Below, piece after piece: positions 7,437 through 16,035 of a stretch of DNA of 38,625 bases. The stretch is from positions 1-38,625 of the forward strand of contig JBBPYR010000155.1 in the NCBI GenBank assembly GCA_038199755.1, written 5' to 3'. The stretch's first letter is position 1. Each line of letters begins with the position of its first letter. A model generated the notes under the pieces. It saw nothing but the letters and a program-made list of their open reading frames with translations. It was not told where the DNA came from and made no database searches. This DNA is from JBBPYR01 sp038199755 (GTDB lineage Bacteria; Chloroflexota; Ktedonobacteria; Ktedonobacterales; Ktedonobacteraceae). The position numbers were made by a program, and so were the translations under genes.

Positions 7437-8855
7437 ATGCATGATTCTGAACAGCATCCTTCCTCTGATATAGTTGACGAACAGGACGTAGAGATCATCG
7501 ATCTCGACACCCCCGCTACGTCGGCTCGTGCAACAATGCCCATATCCTCTCCGCTTGCGCCACGTTTCACCGTGAGGCAACGTCGTACACAGCTTATTGC
7601 GACGGTCAGCATCATCCTGCTAGTAATGCTTGTTTTTCTAGGGAGTTATGGACCCTCTCGTTCTCTTCTGCTCAGAGGCATCCAACCTTCCATACCAGAT
7701 GCCTCTAACTTGAATGGTTTTTACATACAGGCTCAACCTGCCTGGGGCCAGCTTTCCATTGATGGCAAACTCATCGCGCATCTGCCCGTCTTCGCAAAAG
7801 ACGCACCACTCAGCATGGGGCGTGGTCGTCATCAATTGAATTGGGTAGCGGCTCCTTTCGAAGCGCAGCACTGTGTTGTCACGGTCCCCACCAATTTTCG
7901 CAACGATACCTGCCCTCTATCTAGTGTTACACAGACATCATCTCAAACATCTGTCTTACTTTTAACGTTCTCTGCCACAATGGACCTTTTGCCCGTGACA
8001 CAGAGGGTAGCCCTAACACAGGCCATCCAGACCGCCCTTGATAGCGAGCAATCAAGCGAGATCGTGCAGCCAAGGGAGCGTTATGCAACGTCAAATGCTC
8101 AACATCCTGTGGCTATAGCGACACAACCTCTACGCGCAACCCTGCATTTTCGCATTGATACAGACACGCAACATATGATATTTTGCATCGATAGCCTTTT
8201 GGGGATGGCGAGTACTTCCTGTCGAATCAACAATGAAGATTGTCGCCTGCTCTGCGAAACCTATTTCACCCAGCCTACTACTACCCCAAATGAATGGCTC
8301 ACTTATGGCGTAATACGCACCTTATGGGACTACACAACCCTCGATGGGCACGTGATTGCCCGCGATCAGCCAGAGATTGCGGATGCGTCGGGTACAAATG
8401 AGCATATCTTGCCGTTGCGTATCTCGTGGAATGGCAGCACCTGGCGTGCCAGCACGACCTTTATGATGTCCGATCTGCCAGCACCCAATGCCAACCCTAT
8501 CTGCTTTCCCGCCATAGACGACTTTCAATTACTTGGAGAGATGACATCCAATATTTCTGCATCATTGTCCTATACCATGCAGTTTGTTTCAGGGGATGTA
8601 CATGCGCTTGGCTGCTTGATCAGCGTGAAACTTGGGCGGTCATCCGCTAATGGTAGTAACAGCCCCAATAGCCCCACACCCACTGTGATGTCAACCGCGT
8701 ATGTGTTACAACGCTTCGGTGTCTTCTTGGCCGTGAACACCACTGCCCATTCATTGTGGCCCAATCTTCCTATAGCCAGTGACTATGAACGTAACGTTGC
8801 CAATCAATTGCAAGCGAGTGCTGATAGTGGTCAGACTATCAGGTGGCAAGAGTAA
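7437..8855 (+). CDS. Membrane-anchored protein with PEGA-like domain (copy 1)
   Basis: A 472-residue protein. An acidic cytoplasmic N-terminus containing DVEIIDLDTP, a basic patch (VRQRRTQ) and one membrane span around 52-71 are followed by a large outside part. Residues about 95-152 have the PEGA-like pattern: GFYIQAQPAWGQLSIDGK, then GRHQLNWVAAPF and CVVTVP. The rest shows paired Cys residues and no known domain. The open frame extends upstream through the tRNA to 7317, so the ATG at 7437 is chosen. Its ribosome binding site is weak. It is followed by a paralogue whose ATG overlaps its stop codon. Confidence 0.75.
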   Translation: MHDSEQHPSSDIVDEQDVEIIDLDTPATSARATMPISSPLAPRFTVRQRRTQLIATVSIILLVMLVFLGSYGPSRSLLLRGIQPSIPDASNLNGFYIQAQPAWGQLSIDGKLIAHLPVFAKDAPLSMGRGRHQLNWVAAPFEAQHCVVTVPTNFRNDTCPLSSVTQTSSQTSVLLLTFSATMDLLPVTQRVALTQAIQTALDSEQSSEIVQPRERYATSNAQHPVAIATQPLRATLHFRIDTDTQHMIFCIDSLLGMASTSCRINNEDCRLLCETYFTQPTTTPNEWLTYGVIRTLWDYTTLDGHVIARDQPEIADASGTNEHILPLRISWNGSTWRASTTFMMSDLPAPNANPICFPAIDDFQLLGEMTSNISASLSYTMQFVSGDVHALGCLISVKLGRSSANGSNSPNSPTPTVMSTAYVLQRFGVFLAVNTTAHSLWPNLPIASDYERNVANQLQASADSGQTIRWQE

Positions 8856-10240
8856 TGGAGCCACGGGACGATGTTTTTTTATCATCTATAGATGACAACA
8901 GCGAGATTGAGATTGTTGATCTGGAAGAAAAGCCAATCTCAGCCGGGAGGAGTACGCGACGATCATTTCCAGCGGCACGCCCTTCGCCGCGTCAGCGTCT
9001 CATAAGAACAACGGCAATGTTAAGCGCGTTTGTACTTTTGCTCTCTATATTGTGGGGTAGTTATTCACCTATACGCACGGTTCTTTGGAATACTATCAGC
9101 CCGCCCCAGCCGCCGCCAACCGCCACGATACCACCTGGTACTGATCGATTTTATGTCGATGCAAACCCATCCTGGGGCAAGCTGGTGGTTGATGGGCAGC
9201 TTATCACACATGTACCACAATTGGAACAAGATATACCAATTCTCTTAAGTCGTGGTCTTCATCACCTGCAATGGTCGGCGGCACCTTTTTTGCCACAGCA
9301 ATGTGTTGTGACGGTCCCTCCCGACTACTTGCATGATACCTGTTACTCGGATGAAATCGTCGATTCTCCAGTTGGAAATGCGCGCTTTTTTCGTTTTCCC
9401 GCCTCATTAGGAATGCTCACTGACGCACAAAGCCAGGAATTAGTTAGCGTTATCCAGACAACGTTGGATGCTCAGGCTCCTAGCGCGATTATTGAGCGCG
9501 GAACTGCGTATGCTGCGGATGTTGGCCCATCCCAAGTTGCTCAGCAGAACCTTAAGGCAACATTCCATTTTCATCTAGACGTGAATATTCATTCGGGAGC
9601 TAATTGTAGTTCTTATACAGGCTCAAATAGTGGCTGTATTTATAATCAGCAAGATTGTCGCACCTTGTGTAGTGCCGCTGATCTGATTATGCCCAGCTTG
9701 AACGAAGCAAATACCTGGGTTGTCCTCTCAGCGATCCAGCCTGTATGGGATTATAAAACGCTTGCTGGTGCAGTGATGGCGCGTAATCAGCCAGATATCG
9801 TGAATGGGGCAGGGAATGACGACTTTTTGCCGCTCAAAATTATGTGGGATGGAACGCATTGGCATGTTGCAAACGATTTTGCTGCTCTCACGCCAGAGGC
9901 AAAAATCGCGTTTGATCCAGTCTGCAATGATGCACAACAGCATCAACGCATTGACACTTCGCTTTCTTATGTTGAGCAGGCACAAGCCGGAACAACTTGG
10001 CAGTACGTTTCGGACAGTAATTGGTCAGATGGCTGTCTTGCTGTAGTGAGTCTGGACACCACAACTATGCTTGCCACGCCTTCAACAGCACCTCCTGTTG
10101 CCCTCTGCTTGCATCGTTTCGGCACCTTTGTTGCTGTCAATGCTGTGGCACAGCAGTATTGGCCTACCATGCCTAAAGCAACCGCTGCTGAGCAGCAAAT
10201 TGCCCAACACCTCATCTCACTCTTTCATAGCAGTAGCTAA
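8855..10240 (+). CDS. Membrane-anchored protein with PEGA-like domain (copy 2)
   Basis: A 461-residue paralogue of the preceding protein with the same plan: acidic start with SEIEIVDLEEKP, basic RPSPRQRLIRTT, one span around 52-70, Pro-rich linker (PPQPPPTATIPP), PEGA-like region about 99-156 (RFYVDANPSWGKLVVDGQ, HHLQWSAAPF, CVVTVP) and a long extracytoplasmic domain. Shared blocks continue to the end (QDCRTLC, VWDYKTL.G.VMARNQPDI, LHRFGTFVAVN). The ATG overlaps the previous stop (TAATG), so the two are translationally coupled and probably made in equal amounts. Ligand and partner are unknown. Confidence 0.75.
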   Translation: MEPRDDVFLSSIDDNSEIEIVDLEEKPISAGRSTRRSFPAARPSPRQRLIRTTAMLSAFVLLLSILWGSYSPIRTVLWNTISPPQPPPTATIPPGTDRFYVDANPSWGKLVVDGQLITHVPQLEQDIPILLSRGLHHLQWSAAPFLPQQCVVTVPPDYLHDTCYSDEIVDSPVGNARFFRFPASLGMLTDAQSQELVSVIQTTLDAQAPSAIIERGTAYAADVGPSQVAQQNLKATFHFHLDVNIHSGANCSSYTGSNSGCIYNQQDCRTLCSAADLIMPSLNEANTWVVLSAIQPVWDYKTLAGAVMARNQPDIVNGAGNDDFLPLKIMWDGTHWHVANDFAALTPEAKIAFDPVCNDAQQHQRIDTSLSYVEQAQAGTTWQYVSDSNWSDGCLAVVSLDTTTMLATPSTAPPVALCLHRFGTFVAVNAVAQQYWPTMPKATAAEQQIAQHLISLFHSSS

Positions 10241-10245
10241 GGCTG

Positions 10246-10992
10246 TTATTTTCGTCGCATACGTGTGAAAATAGCTGTCATTACAGAGACAAAACCAGCT
10301 ACACACAATGGTAAGCCTGTCTGGGTACTACCTGTAGCAGACCAGATACTCACCCCGCCAATCTCCAAAATGATGCCACCCACAAACAGCAGCGTAATCG
10401 CCAACGAAGAGCTTTCAAAAGGTGTACGAATCTCCTGGCGACCATAAATAGGGGTAGTACGTGGTGTACGACTGGCTGGTTCTGGGTCTGCCTGAGCAAT
10501 GGGGAACGTCTGAGGCTCCTGTGGTGTTTGTGGTGCTTGGGCTGATTCCTCTGCCTGCTCATTGCTAAACGTCGTGTGAGGCGTGGTAGCACCATCTTCA
10601 ATTGCTGCGCGTACTGCCGCGTAGAGCACCTCAATTTTCTTCCGAGGTGCGCGAATATAGACTTTGCGCTGCCCATTGCTGACCAGCAACTCGCGGAAAA
10701 CGGGCTCAAAGCTCTTTTGTCGTAGCGTGACATTGTTGATCTCTGCGAGTGAAAGTGCGTCCAGAAAGAGCCGCTCACGGGGAAACGTGGTATACACATA
10801 TCCGAATAGGCGTTGATTCGTGAGAATAACATCACAGGGCATGCTGCGCGGCGGCTGGTTTTCATCAGTCGTACGCCCGCCATCCCAGATAGCAGGCAGG
10901 TTAAGCAGAGGCTGCTCGCCTTCTTGCAGATGTGCGCTTAGCCCCTTGACACTTGAAAGTATTCTTTTGGTGGTGCGTATATTGTCAGACAA
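10246..10992 (-). CDS. PH-like domain membrane protein
   Basis: A 248-residue protein. Residues about 20-130 look like a bacterial PH-type fold: GEQPLLNLPAIWDG, CDVILTNQRLFGYVYT, FPRERLFLDALSLAEINNVTLRQKSF and LVSNGQRKVYIRAPRK. A Pro/Gln/Thr-rich linker and two membrane segments follow (about 196-217 and 222-241), ending in basic RMRRK. The start codon is TTG with AAAGGA about 12 bases upstream. It is convergent with the PEGA-like pair, only 5 bp apart, with no clear terminator. The function is unknown. Confidence 0.65.
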   Translation of the reverse strand: MSDNIRTTKRILSSVKGLSAHLQEGEQPLLNLPAIWDGGRTTDENQPPRSMPCDVILTNQRLFGYVYTTFPRERLFLDALSLAEINNVTLRQKSFEPVFRELLVSNGQRKVYIRAPRKKIEVLYAAVRAAIEDGATTPHTTFSNEQAEESAQAPQTPQEPQTFPIAQADPEPASRTPRTTPIYGRQEIRTPFESSSLAITLLFVGGIILEIGGVSIWSATGSTQTGLPLCVAGFVSVMTAIFTRMRRK

Positions 10993-11053
10993 AAGCGATG
11001 TACGATCCTTTTCTTCTAATTGTTGCGTAGATTATAGCATAGGAGTAGCCACA

Positions 11054-11578
11054 ATGAATATACAGATCAGACCAGCACGAGTTGAGGATGCGCCGGGCAT
11101 TGCGCGTGTGCATGTGGACAGTTGGCGAACCACTTATCGTGGCCTAGTGCCAGAGGCCGTGCTCGCTAACTTGTCCTATCAGACGCGTGAAGACATGTGG
11201 AGAAACGGCCTCAGTGATAGCGAACGCAAGAATTATGACTATGTAGCGGTAGACGATCAGGGACACATTGTTGGTTTTGTCACGGGTGGGCCATTACGTG
11301 ACGGTGATCCCAGCTATGAAAGTGAACTACATGCCATCTATCTACTGCAAGAGGCACAAGGGCAAGGCATAGGGCGTCGGCTCATGCTCACCTTTGTTGA
11401 GCGACTGTTACAAAGTGGTGTCACCTCTATGCTCCTGTGGGTGTTTGCCGATAATACCGCACGTCAATTTTATGAGGCTATGGGCGGGCAGGCGATACAG
11501 TCGCAACCGTTAGAGGTAGGTGGTGTGGAACTACAAGAAGTGGCTTACAGCTGGAAGGATATTCGGACAATACGATAA
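11054..11578 (+). CDS. GNAT family N-acetyltransferase
   Basis: A 174-residue GNAT domain: start IQIRPARVEDAPGIARVHVDSWRTTYRGLVP, motif A LHAIYLLQEAQGQGIGRRLM with the Q-x-x-G-x-G loop, and motif B in ADNTARQFYEAMGGQ. AGGAG lies eight bases upstream of the ATG at 11054. The longer open frame from 10820 overlaps the divergent PH-like gene and is rejected. Substrate is unknown. Confidence 0.85.
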   Translation: MNIQIRPARVEDAPGIARVHVDSWRTTYRGLVPEAVLANLSYQTREDMWRNGLSDSERKNYDYVAVDDQGHIVGFVTGGPLRDGDPSYESELHAIYLLQEAQGQGIGRRLMLTFVERLLQSGVTSMLLWVFADNTARQFYEAMGGQAIQSQPLEVGGVELQEVAYSWKDIRTIR

Positions 11579-11600
11579 TATATTTGCTAAATCGTTCAGT

Positions 11601-11629
11601 TTGTCAGCTTTTCATTTTGCTCCTACAAT
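11601..11629 (+). promoter_or_regulatory. Sigma-70 type promoter for cydAB
   Basis: TTGTCA (11601-11606), 17-bp spacer, TACAAT (11624-11629). This predicts a 5' UTR of about 80 nt before cydA. Confidence 0.65.
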
Positions 11630-11657
11630 CATCTATGAACACAAAATGATTCAATAG

Positions 11658-11674
11658 CACAGTACGACACTGTG
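11658..11674. promoter_or_regulatory. Inverted repeat CACAGT-N5-ACTGTG in cydAB leader
   Basis: Perfect 6-bp arms separated by 5 bp, downstream of the predicted transcription start and about 43 bp before the cydA ATG. It may be a repressor site (cyd operons are commonly oxygen or redox controlled) or a leader hairpin. No regulator can be named. Confidence 0.4.
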
Positions 11675-11716
11675 GTGTAATAGCTGGACGCTTCATACAT
11701 ACTAAGAGGAACGAAG

Positions 11717-13087
11717 ATGCCGAATGTGATTGCGGCACGTACTCAAATGGGTACGTCACTCATTTTTCATATAATATTCTCAGTACTAGGTGTTGGTATT
11801 CCCTTGCTCCTTTGCATTGCCGAAGGGATTGCCTTAAAAAAGAAAGACCCTGTCTACATGACGCTGGCGCGCCGTTGGGCGAACGCGGCTGCTATAATCT
11901 TCGCCATTGGTGCGGTCTCTGGCACCGTCGTTGAATTCGAATTAGGGCTGCTCTGGCCTTCCTATATCAAATATACAGGCGCGATTATTGGGCCATTGTT
12001 CGCTTTTGAGGGATTTGCCTTCTTTCTAGAGGCGATCTTTTTTGGCATTTACCTGTATGGTTGGAATCGTCTCTCGCCGAGGGTGCATTGGTTCACCTCG
12101 TTTCCCATCGTGATTGGCGGTTTTGCCTCATCCATGTTTATCACCACAACAAATGCCTGGATGAATACGCCTACGGGCTTTCAGCTGACCAAGGGTAAGT
12201 TGACGGGGATAGATACGGTTTCAGCCATTTTTAACCCTAGTACACCGTACGAAACGGTTCATATGACGTTGGGATGCTATGTCGCTATTGGCTTTGGTGT
12301 GGCCGCCGTCTACGCCTTTGCTATGCTGCGTGGTAAGCGCGATGATTATCGACGTAAGGGGATGATGCTGGCATTGGCGGTAGCCTTAATCGCCACACCA
12401 TTACAGATCATTAGCGGCGACTTTAATGCACGCTACCTAGTGACTGCTCAACCAGCCAAGCTTGCCGCTATGGAGGGTGTCTTCCAGACAGCAAGTCATG
12501 TTCCCTTACATATTGGTGGTATTCCAGACCCAACGACGGGTACCTACTACTTTGATATTCCTATTCCCGATGGGCTAAGTTTGCTCGCGAATTACAACCC
12601 TAATACCGTTATCAGGGGGCTGGATACCTACGCACCGCAAGATCGACCAAATCCAGTTGTACTACATCCCGCCTTTGATGGTATGGTTGGTAGCGGTTTC
12701 TTTGCCCTTTTCATTGTGCTGCTCTTCTGGGGCTTGTACTTCTTGCGCAAACGAGTTATCCCTGAGATGAAGCTACTGTTATGGGGCATTGTGCTCACTG
12801 GGCCGCTCAGCTTTCTGGCCGTCGAACTCGGCTGGATTGTGACCGAGGAAGGACGCCAGCCCTGGGCCATTTATGGGGTGCTGCGCACCAGTGAAGCTGT
12901 GACTTCGGCTTCGTTTGTGTCGGTGAGCCTGATCATCTTTGTGCTTGTCTACCTGATACTAGGCACGACGCTGATCTTATTGCTCCTGCGGCTGGCGCGT
13001 ACTCCCCTACCTGAAATGCGTTGGGAAAAGGTGAAGAGCGGACCAGACGCCGAAAATTACAGCGAACGCGAACTGGTTGGTGTGTAA
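11717..13087 (+). CDS. cydA: Cytochrome bd oxidase subunit I
   Basis: A 456-residue membrane quinol oxidase subunit carrying haems b558, b595 and d, reducing O2 without proton pumping. Visible residues: H18 (SLIFHIIFS, b595 ligand), H182 (ETVHMTLG, b558), M323 in FDGMVGSGF (b558 second ligand) and the quinol-site signature GRQPW at about 379-383. The length is shorter than the E. coli protein, matching the short-Q-loop, CioA-like group. AAGAGGAACGAAG precedes the ATG. It is followed by cydB 15 bp later. Confidence 0.93.
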   Translation: MPNVIAARTQMGTSLIFHIIFSVLGVGIPLLLCIAEGIALKKKDPVYMTLARRWANAAAIIFAIGAVSGTVVEFELGLLWPSYIKYTGAIIGPLFAFEGFAFFLEAIFFGIYLYGWNRLSPRVHWFTSFPIVIGGFASSMFITTTNAWMNTPTGFQLTKGKLTGIDTVSAIFNPSTPYETVHMTLGCYVAIGFGVAAVYAFAMLRGKRDDYRRKGMMLALAVALIATPLQIISGDFNARYLVTAQPAKLAAMEGVFQTASHVPLHIGGIPDPTTGTYYFDIPIPDGLSLLANYNPNTVIRGLDTYAPQDRPNPVVLHPAFDGMVGSGFFALFIVLLFWGLYFLRKRVIPEMKLLLWGIVLTGPLSFLAVELGWIVTEEGRQPWAIYGVLRTSEAVTSASFVSVSLIIFVLVYLILGTTLILLLLRLARTPLPEMRWEKVKSGPDAENYSERELVGV

Positions 13088-13102
13088 AAGGAGCAATGAG
13101 GT

Positions 13103-14164
13103 ATGTTACTACCATATGTAATTCTCAGTATTCTCTGGTTCGCCTTGATCGCCTATGCTTGCTTTGGCGGTGCCGACTTTGGCGCGGGTATCTGGGAACT
13201 GTTCGCCAGTGGTCCCACCGCAGATCGTCAGCGTGCATTGATTGATGACGCGTTGGGGCCAGTGTGGGAGACCAATCATGTCTGGTTGGTCTTCCTGGTG
13301 GTGGGCTTGTTCTCGTCCTTTCCATCAGCATTCTCCATTCTCGTCGAGGTGCTCTTTGTGCCGTTAACCCTGGCTCTTTTAGGAACAGTGATGCGTGGCT
13401 CTGCTTTCATCTTCCGCTCACATGGTTTACATCGGCCCGTAGCTGCTGTCTGGAGTCGCATCTTTAGCCTTGCTAGCCTGATAACGCCGCTTTTCCTTGG
13501 TGCTTCCGCCGCGGCTGTGGCGAGTGGGCAGATTATTGTGAAGAATGGCAGCGTTGACACCCATCTGCTTTCAACCTTTTGGATTACGCCCTTTGCTATC
13601 GTGATTGGTTTGATGGCGGTCCTGCTGTGTGCAACGCTGGCGGCAATCTATCTGACGGTCGAGGCAACCAATAAAAAAGAGGATGATCTGGCAAAAGCGT
13701 TTCGCTTGCGTGGCCTCATAGCAGGAGCAATAGCCGCGGTATTAGGGGCATTTGGTTTGCTTCTTTCGCCATCAGCGGCACCTAATCTCTGGCAAGGTTT
13801 GCTCAATCATGCATTGCCACTAGTCATTGTGACGATGTTGATTGGGCTTGGTGCTGCGGGGGCGTTGTTTCTCGGCTATTATCGTCTCTCGCGTGCGCTG
13901 ATCATCGCGGAAACTGCCTTCCTGCTTGGCTCGTGGGGCGTGTCGCAAATTCCCTATATCATTCCACCTAATCTGACTGTAGAGGCGGCAGCTGGCGTAC
14001 CCAGCACGCTCTGGTTGTTGTTAATAGGGATTATCGTTGGCATGATCCTGATGTTGCCTTCGTTAGGTTTCCTATTCTACGTCTTCAAATATCAAGGCAC
14101 AATGGGCTTCTTTAGCCGAGGCAGCGTGCCCTCGTCCGGACACAACATTCCTGTCGTGAAATAG
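13103..14164 (+). CDS. cydB: Cytochrome bd oxidase subunit II
   Basis: A 353-residue partner of CydA with eight or so hydrophobic helices. Family marks are the N-terminal FGGADFGAGIWELFA and LGPVWETNHVWLVFLVVGLFSSFP, then LTLALLGTVMRGSAFIFR. AAAAGGAG lies upstream. No CydX-like small subunit is seen after it. The gene ends at a long hairpin, so the operon is just cydAB, and the CydDC exporter is not in this window. Confidence 0.93.
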   Translation: MLLPYVILSILWFALIAYACFGGADFGAGIWELFASGPTADRQRALIDDALGPVWETNHVWLVFLVVGLFSSFPSAFSILVEVLFVPLTLALLGTVMRGSAFIFRSHGLHRPVAAVWSRIFSLASLITPLFLGASAAAVASGQIIVKNGSVDTHLLSTFWITPFAIVIGLMAVLLCATLAAIYLTVEATNKKEDDLAKAFRLRGLIAGAIAAVLGAFGLLLSPSAAPNLWQGLLNHALPLVIVTMLIGLGAAGALFLGYYRLSRALIIAETAFLLGSWGVSQIPYIIPPNLTVEAAAGVPSTLWLLLIGIIVGMILMLPSLGFLFYVFKYQGTMGFFSRGSVPSSGHNIPVVK

Positions 14165-14170
14165 GGGGGT

Positions 14171-14239
14171 AGCGAGAACGTGATTGTGAGGCGGTGGTTG
14201 CATGTCGTGCAATCGCCGCCTCACAATCACGTTCTCGCT
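14171..14239. terminator. Terminator after cydAB
   Basis: Perfect 24-bp arms 14171-14194 and 14216-14239 (starting AGCGAGAACGTGATTG) and a 21-nt loop that itself contains a small TTGCA/TGCAA pairing. The stem begins 6 bp after the cydB stop. A short TATTT follows, so the T tract is weak. Confidence 0.8.
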
Positions 14240-14324
14240 ATTTACAATGCTTGCTACATACTTCGCGCTTCTCTATAATGAAAGCAGAGATTACGCATTT
14301 CGTTTGCAGAAGGCGGTAGGAAGC

Positions 14325-14762
14325 ATGGCACAACAAGAAGAACACACACCAGAACTACTACAAAACAGTGATGTGCAACGCAAGCAGAACAAGCTACCAC
14401 TCACAATAAGCAAAAGAGTGACCGATCATCTTGCGAATGAGCGCACCTTTTTAGCGTGGGTACGCACCGCTATTTCAGTCATTGCCTTTGGTTTCGTGGT
14501 TGAGCGTTTTGGCCTCTTACTACGTGAACTTGGTGCTAAGACGCCTCTATTCCTCTCAACACACGTCTCTTCTGTGGTGGGAGTGACTTTGACTGTCCTC
14601 GGCGTGGTTATTATGATTGTGGCACTCTTCAGCTTTTTGCAAGTTCGTCGCTCTATTGACGAAGAGCACTTTCACCCCTCGTCTCTCTATGCTATTGTGC
14701 TCACCGTGCTAGTCAGTATCATTGGGATCATACTAGCGGTGTATTTACTCTATACCGCTTAA
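14325..14762 (+). CDS. DUF202 (YidH-type) inner membrane protein
   Basis: A 145-residue protein with the DUF202 signature DHLANERTFLAWVRTAIS at about 34-51, followed by three membrane helices (about 48-68, 80-104, 118-142). The start at 14325 is chosen because the open frame upstream runs through the cydB terminator. The N-terminus is polar (MAQQEEHTPELLQ). The role of the family is not known. It follows the cyd operon but is separated from it by the hairpin. Confidence 0.85.
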   Translation: MAQQEEHTPELLQNSDVQRKQNKLPLTISKRVTDHLANERTFLAWVRTAISVIAFGFVVERFGLLLRELGAKTPLFLSTHVSSVVGVTLTVLGVVIMIVALFSFLQVRRSIDEEHFHPSSLYAIVLTVLVSIIGIILAVYLLYTA

Positions 14763-14850
14763 AACACACAATAAGATATCGTGATAGCAGCAATCTTGAG
14801 AAGTGATAGCGAGCTACCATTGTATGTCTGCTTAGGGGGTACTCGTGTGA

Positions 14851-15372
14851 TTAATGCTTTGCCAGGGTTTCTGCAACATCGTTGGTGACGATAATGACAT
14901 CTTGTCCATAGCGAATGACATGACTGGAAGAAAGAATAAAATGTTGGCCCGTGAGTCGTGTGCGCATGGTGCCAGTCAGTTCATACGCATCAACACGAAG
15001 TTGTGTCGGTGTGCTAACATCAATTAAAATGTTTCCTACTGTTCCAACGAAGCTACCATTTTCACTGATTATGCGATAGGCGAGCAGACTACGGCCCAGT
15101 GGTAATAGTGCTAGCTCGTTTTGATCCTGCTCATGAACAAGTAGGCTTTCATTCGCTATAGTCACTGCATCACGACCAAGGGCAGTGATATTGCCAGAAG
15201 TTAAAACGCGGTGTCCAAAGATGCCTGTTTTTATTTGCAATGCTTGTATGCCGTGATTTTGTGGTTGAAAGTAAAAATCATCAATAGTGCCAACCTTTGA
15301 GCCAGTATCGATAGCAACAACGGCTATCCCCTTGATGTCTGACCAGTTTCTCACAGTTTCGCTACTTTGCAT
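14851..15372 (-). CDS. PRC-barrel domain protein
   Basis: A 173-residue soluble protein with two PRC-barrel-like halves. The first, about residues 8-80, has WSDIKGIAVVAIDTGSKVGTIDDFYF and IQALQIKTG. The second, about 95-165, has LLAYRIISENGSFVGTVGNILID and a final HVIRYGQDVIIV. GGAGAA eight bases before the ATG at 15372 supports this start over an upstream TTG at 15399. PRC barrels occur in RNA-processing and photosynthetic or stress proteins. No specific role can be given. Confidence 0.8.
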   Translation of the reverse strand: MQSSETVRNWSDIKGIAVVAIDTGSKVGTIDDFYFQPQNHGIQALQIKTGIFGHRVLTSGNITALGRDAVTIANESLLVHEQDQNELALLPLGRSLLAYRIISENGSFVGTVGNILIDVSTPTQLRVDAYELTGTMRTRLTGQHFILSSSHVIRYGQDVIIVTNDVAETLAKH

Positions 15373-15418
15373 AAACGTGTTCTCCGCATGCTTACTCAAT
15401 TTTTGTGTAAAGTGTGAT

Positions 15419-15460
15419 AGCCTGTTTGCTACTACGACAAACGGTAGCAGCAGACAGGCT
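15419..15460 (-). terminator. Bulged hairpin between two minus-strand genes
   Basis: Outer arms AGCCTGT (15419-15425) and ACAGGCT (15454-15460) plus inner GCTAC/GTAGC form a bulged stem. It lies downstream of the small membrane protein gene and upstream of the PRC-barrel gene, with no proper T tract, so it may be a weak terminator. Confidence 0.4.
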
Positions 15461-15485
15461 AGAATCTAAGCGAGTCGATACGCGA

Positions 15486-15722
15486 CTAGTAGCGGGATGG
15501 CTTGAGCAACTTGTGGAAGAGGCCAAAGAGCAAGAACGTGGGGGGCCACTGACCGACAAAAATGCTCCAGTCGCGCTTATTCATAGCGAACAAGCCAGCT
15601 GAGATAATGATCGAGCCAAGGGCTGCCCAATACCAAGCCTCCTCGGGAACTTGGTCAGTTACACGGAAGTACTGATTTTGTGCGTCTGATGCTTTGTTTG
15701 CTGCTACATCTGCATTTGCCAT
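15486..15722 (-). CDS. Small two-span membrane protein
   Basis: A 78-residue protein. The polar start (MANADVAANKASDAQNQYF) is followed by AWYWAALGSIIISAGLFAM (about 30-47) and a second hydrophobic stretch WPPTFLLFGLFHKLL with a basic KPSRY end. GAAAGGA lies about ten bases before the ATG at 15722, and an in-frame ATG two codons earlier is also possible. The alternating AWYW-type segment recalls small membrane proteins of unknown function in this phylum, from memory. Confidence 0.6.
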   Translation of the reverse strand: MANADVAANKASDAQNQYFRVTDQVPEEAWYWAALGSIIISAGLFAMNKRDWSIFVGQWPPTFLLFGLFHKLLKPSRY

Positions 15723-15818
15723 ATTCATATATCCTTTCTATGACTGATATTTAATGAGGAACTTTCATATTGTTCCTACTAGCCTATACACGAGTGACAT
15801 AAAACATTAGTGTCAATG

Positions 15819-15833
15819 TGTAACATAGTTACA
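15819..15833. promoter_or_regulatory. Inverted repeat TGTAAC-N3-GTTACA
   Basis: A perfect 15-bp site in the 313-bp gap 15723-16035 between a divergent small membrane gene and menA. Next to it TGACA-N11-TGTCA (15796-15816 region) adds a second symmetry, and TTGACA on the minus strand (15811-15816) could be a -35. The right half of the gap (15840-16035) shows nothing I can name. Confidence 0.4.
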
Positions 15834-16035
15834 TATTACTTTTCTTCTCGATGATGCATTTTTCTTGCAGATGGATGAGACTTCCACGTATGATAAAGAA
15901 GGGGAAAGAAGCATTTACAGGAGTGGGAGGCTAGGCTCTCTCTGTTGGGAATGTGCTTCATTGCTCATGTTGTTTCTTCTAGTAGAGAACATCGAGCACC
16001 TTATGAGAACAATCTATTGAAAGAAATATTACGAT

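Noticed and set aside
10820..11053. N-terminal 78-codon extension of the second GNAT reading frame
   Set aside because: It overlaps the divergent PH-like gene, and the family domain starts exactly at the ATG at 11054, which has AGGAG upstream.
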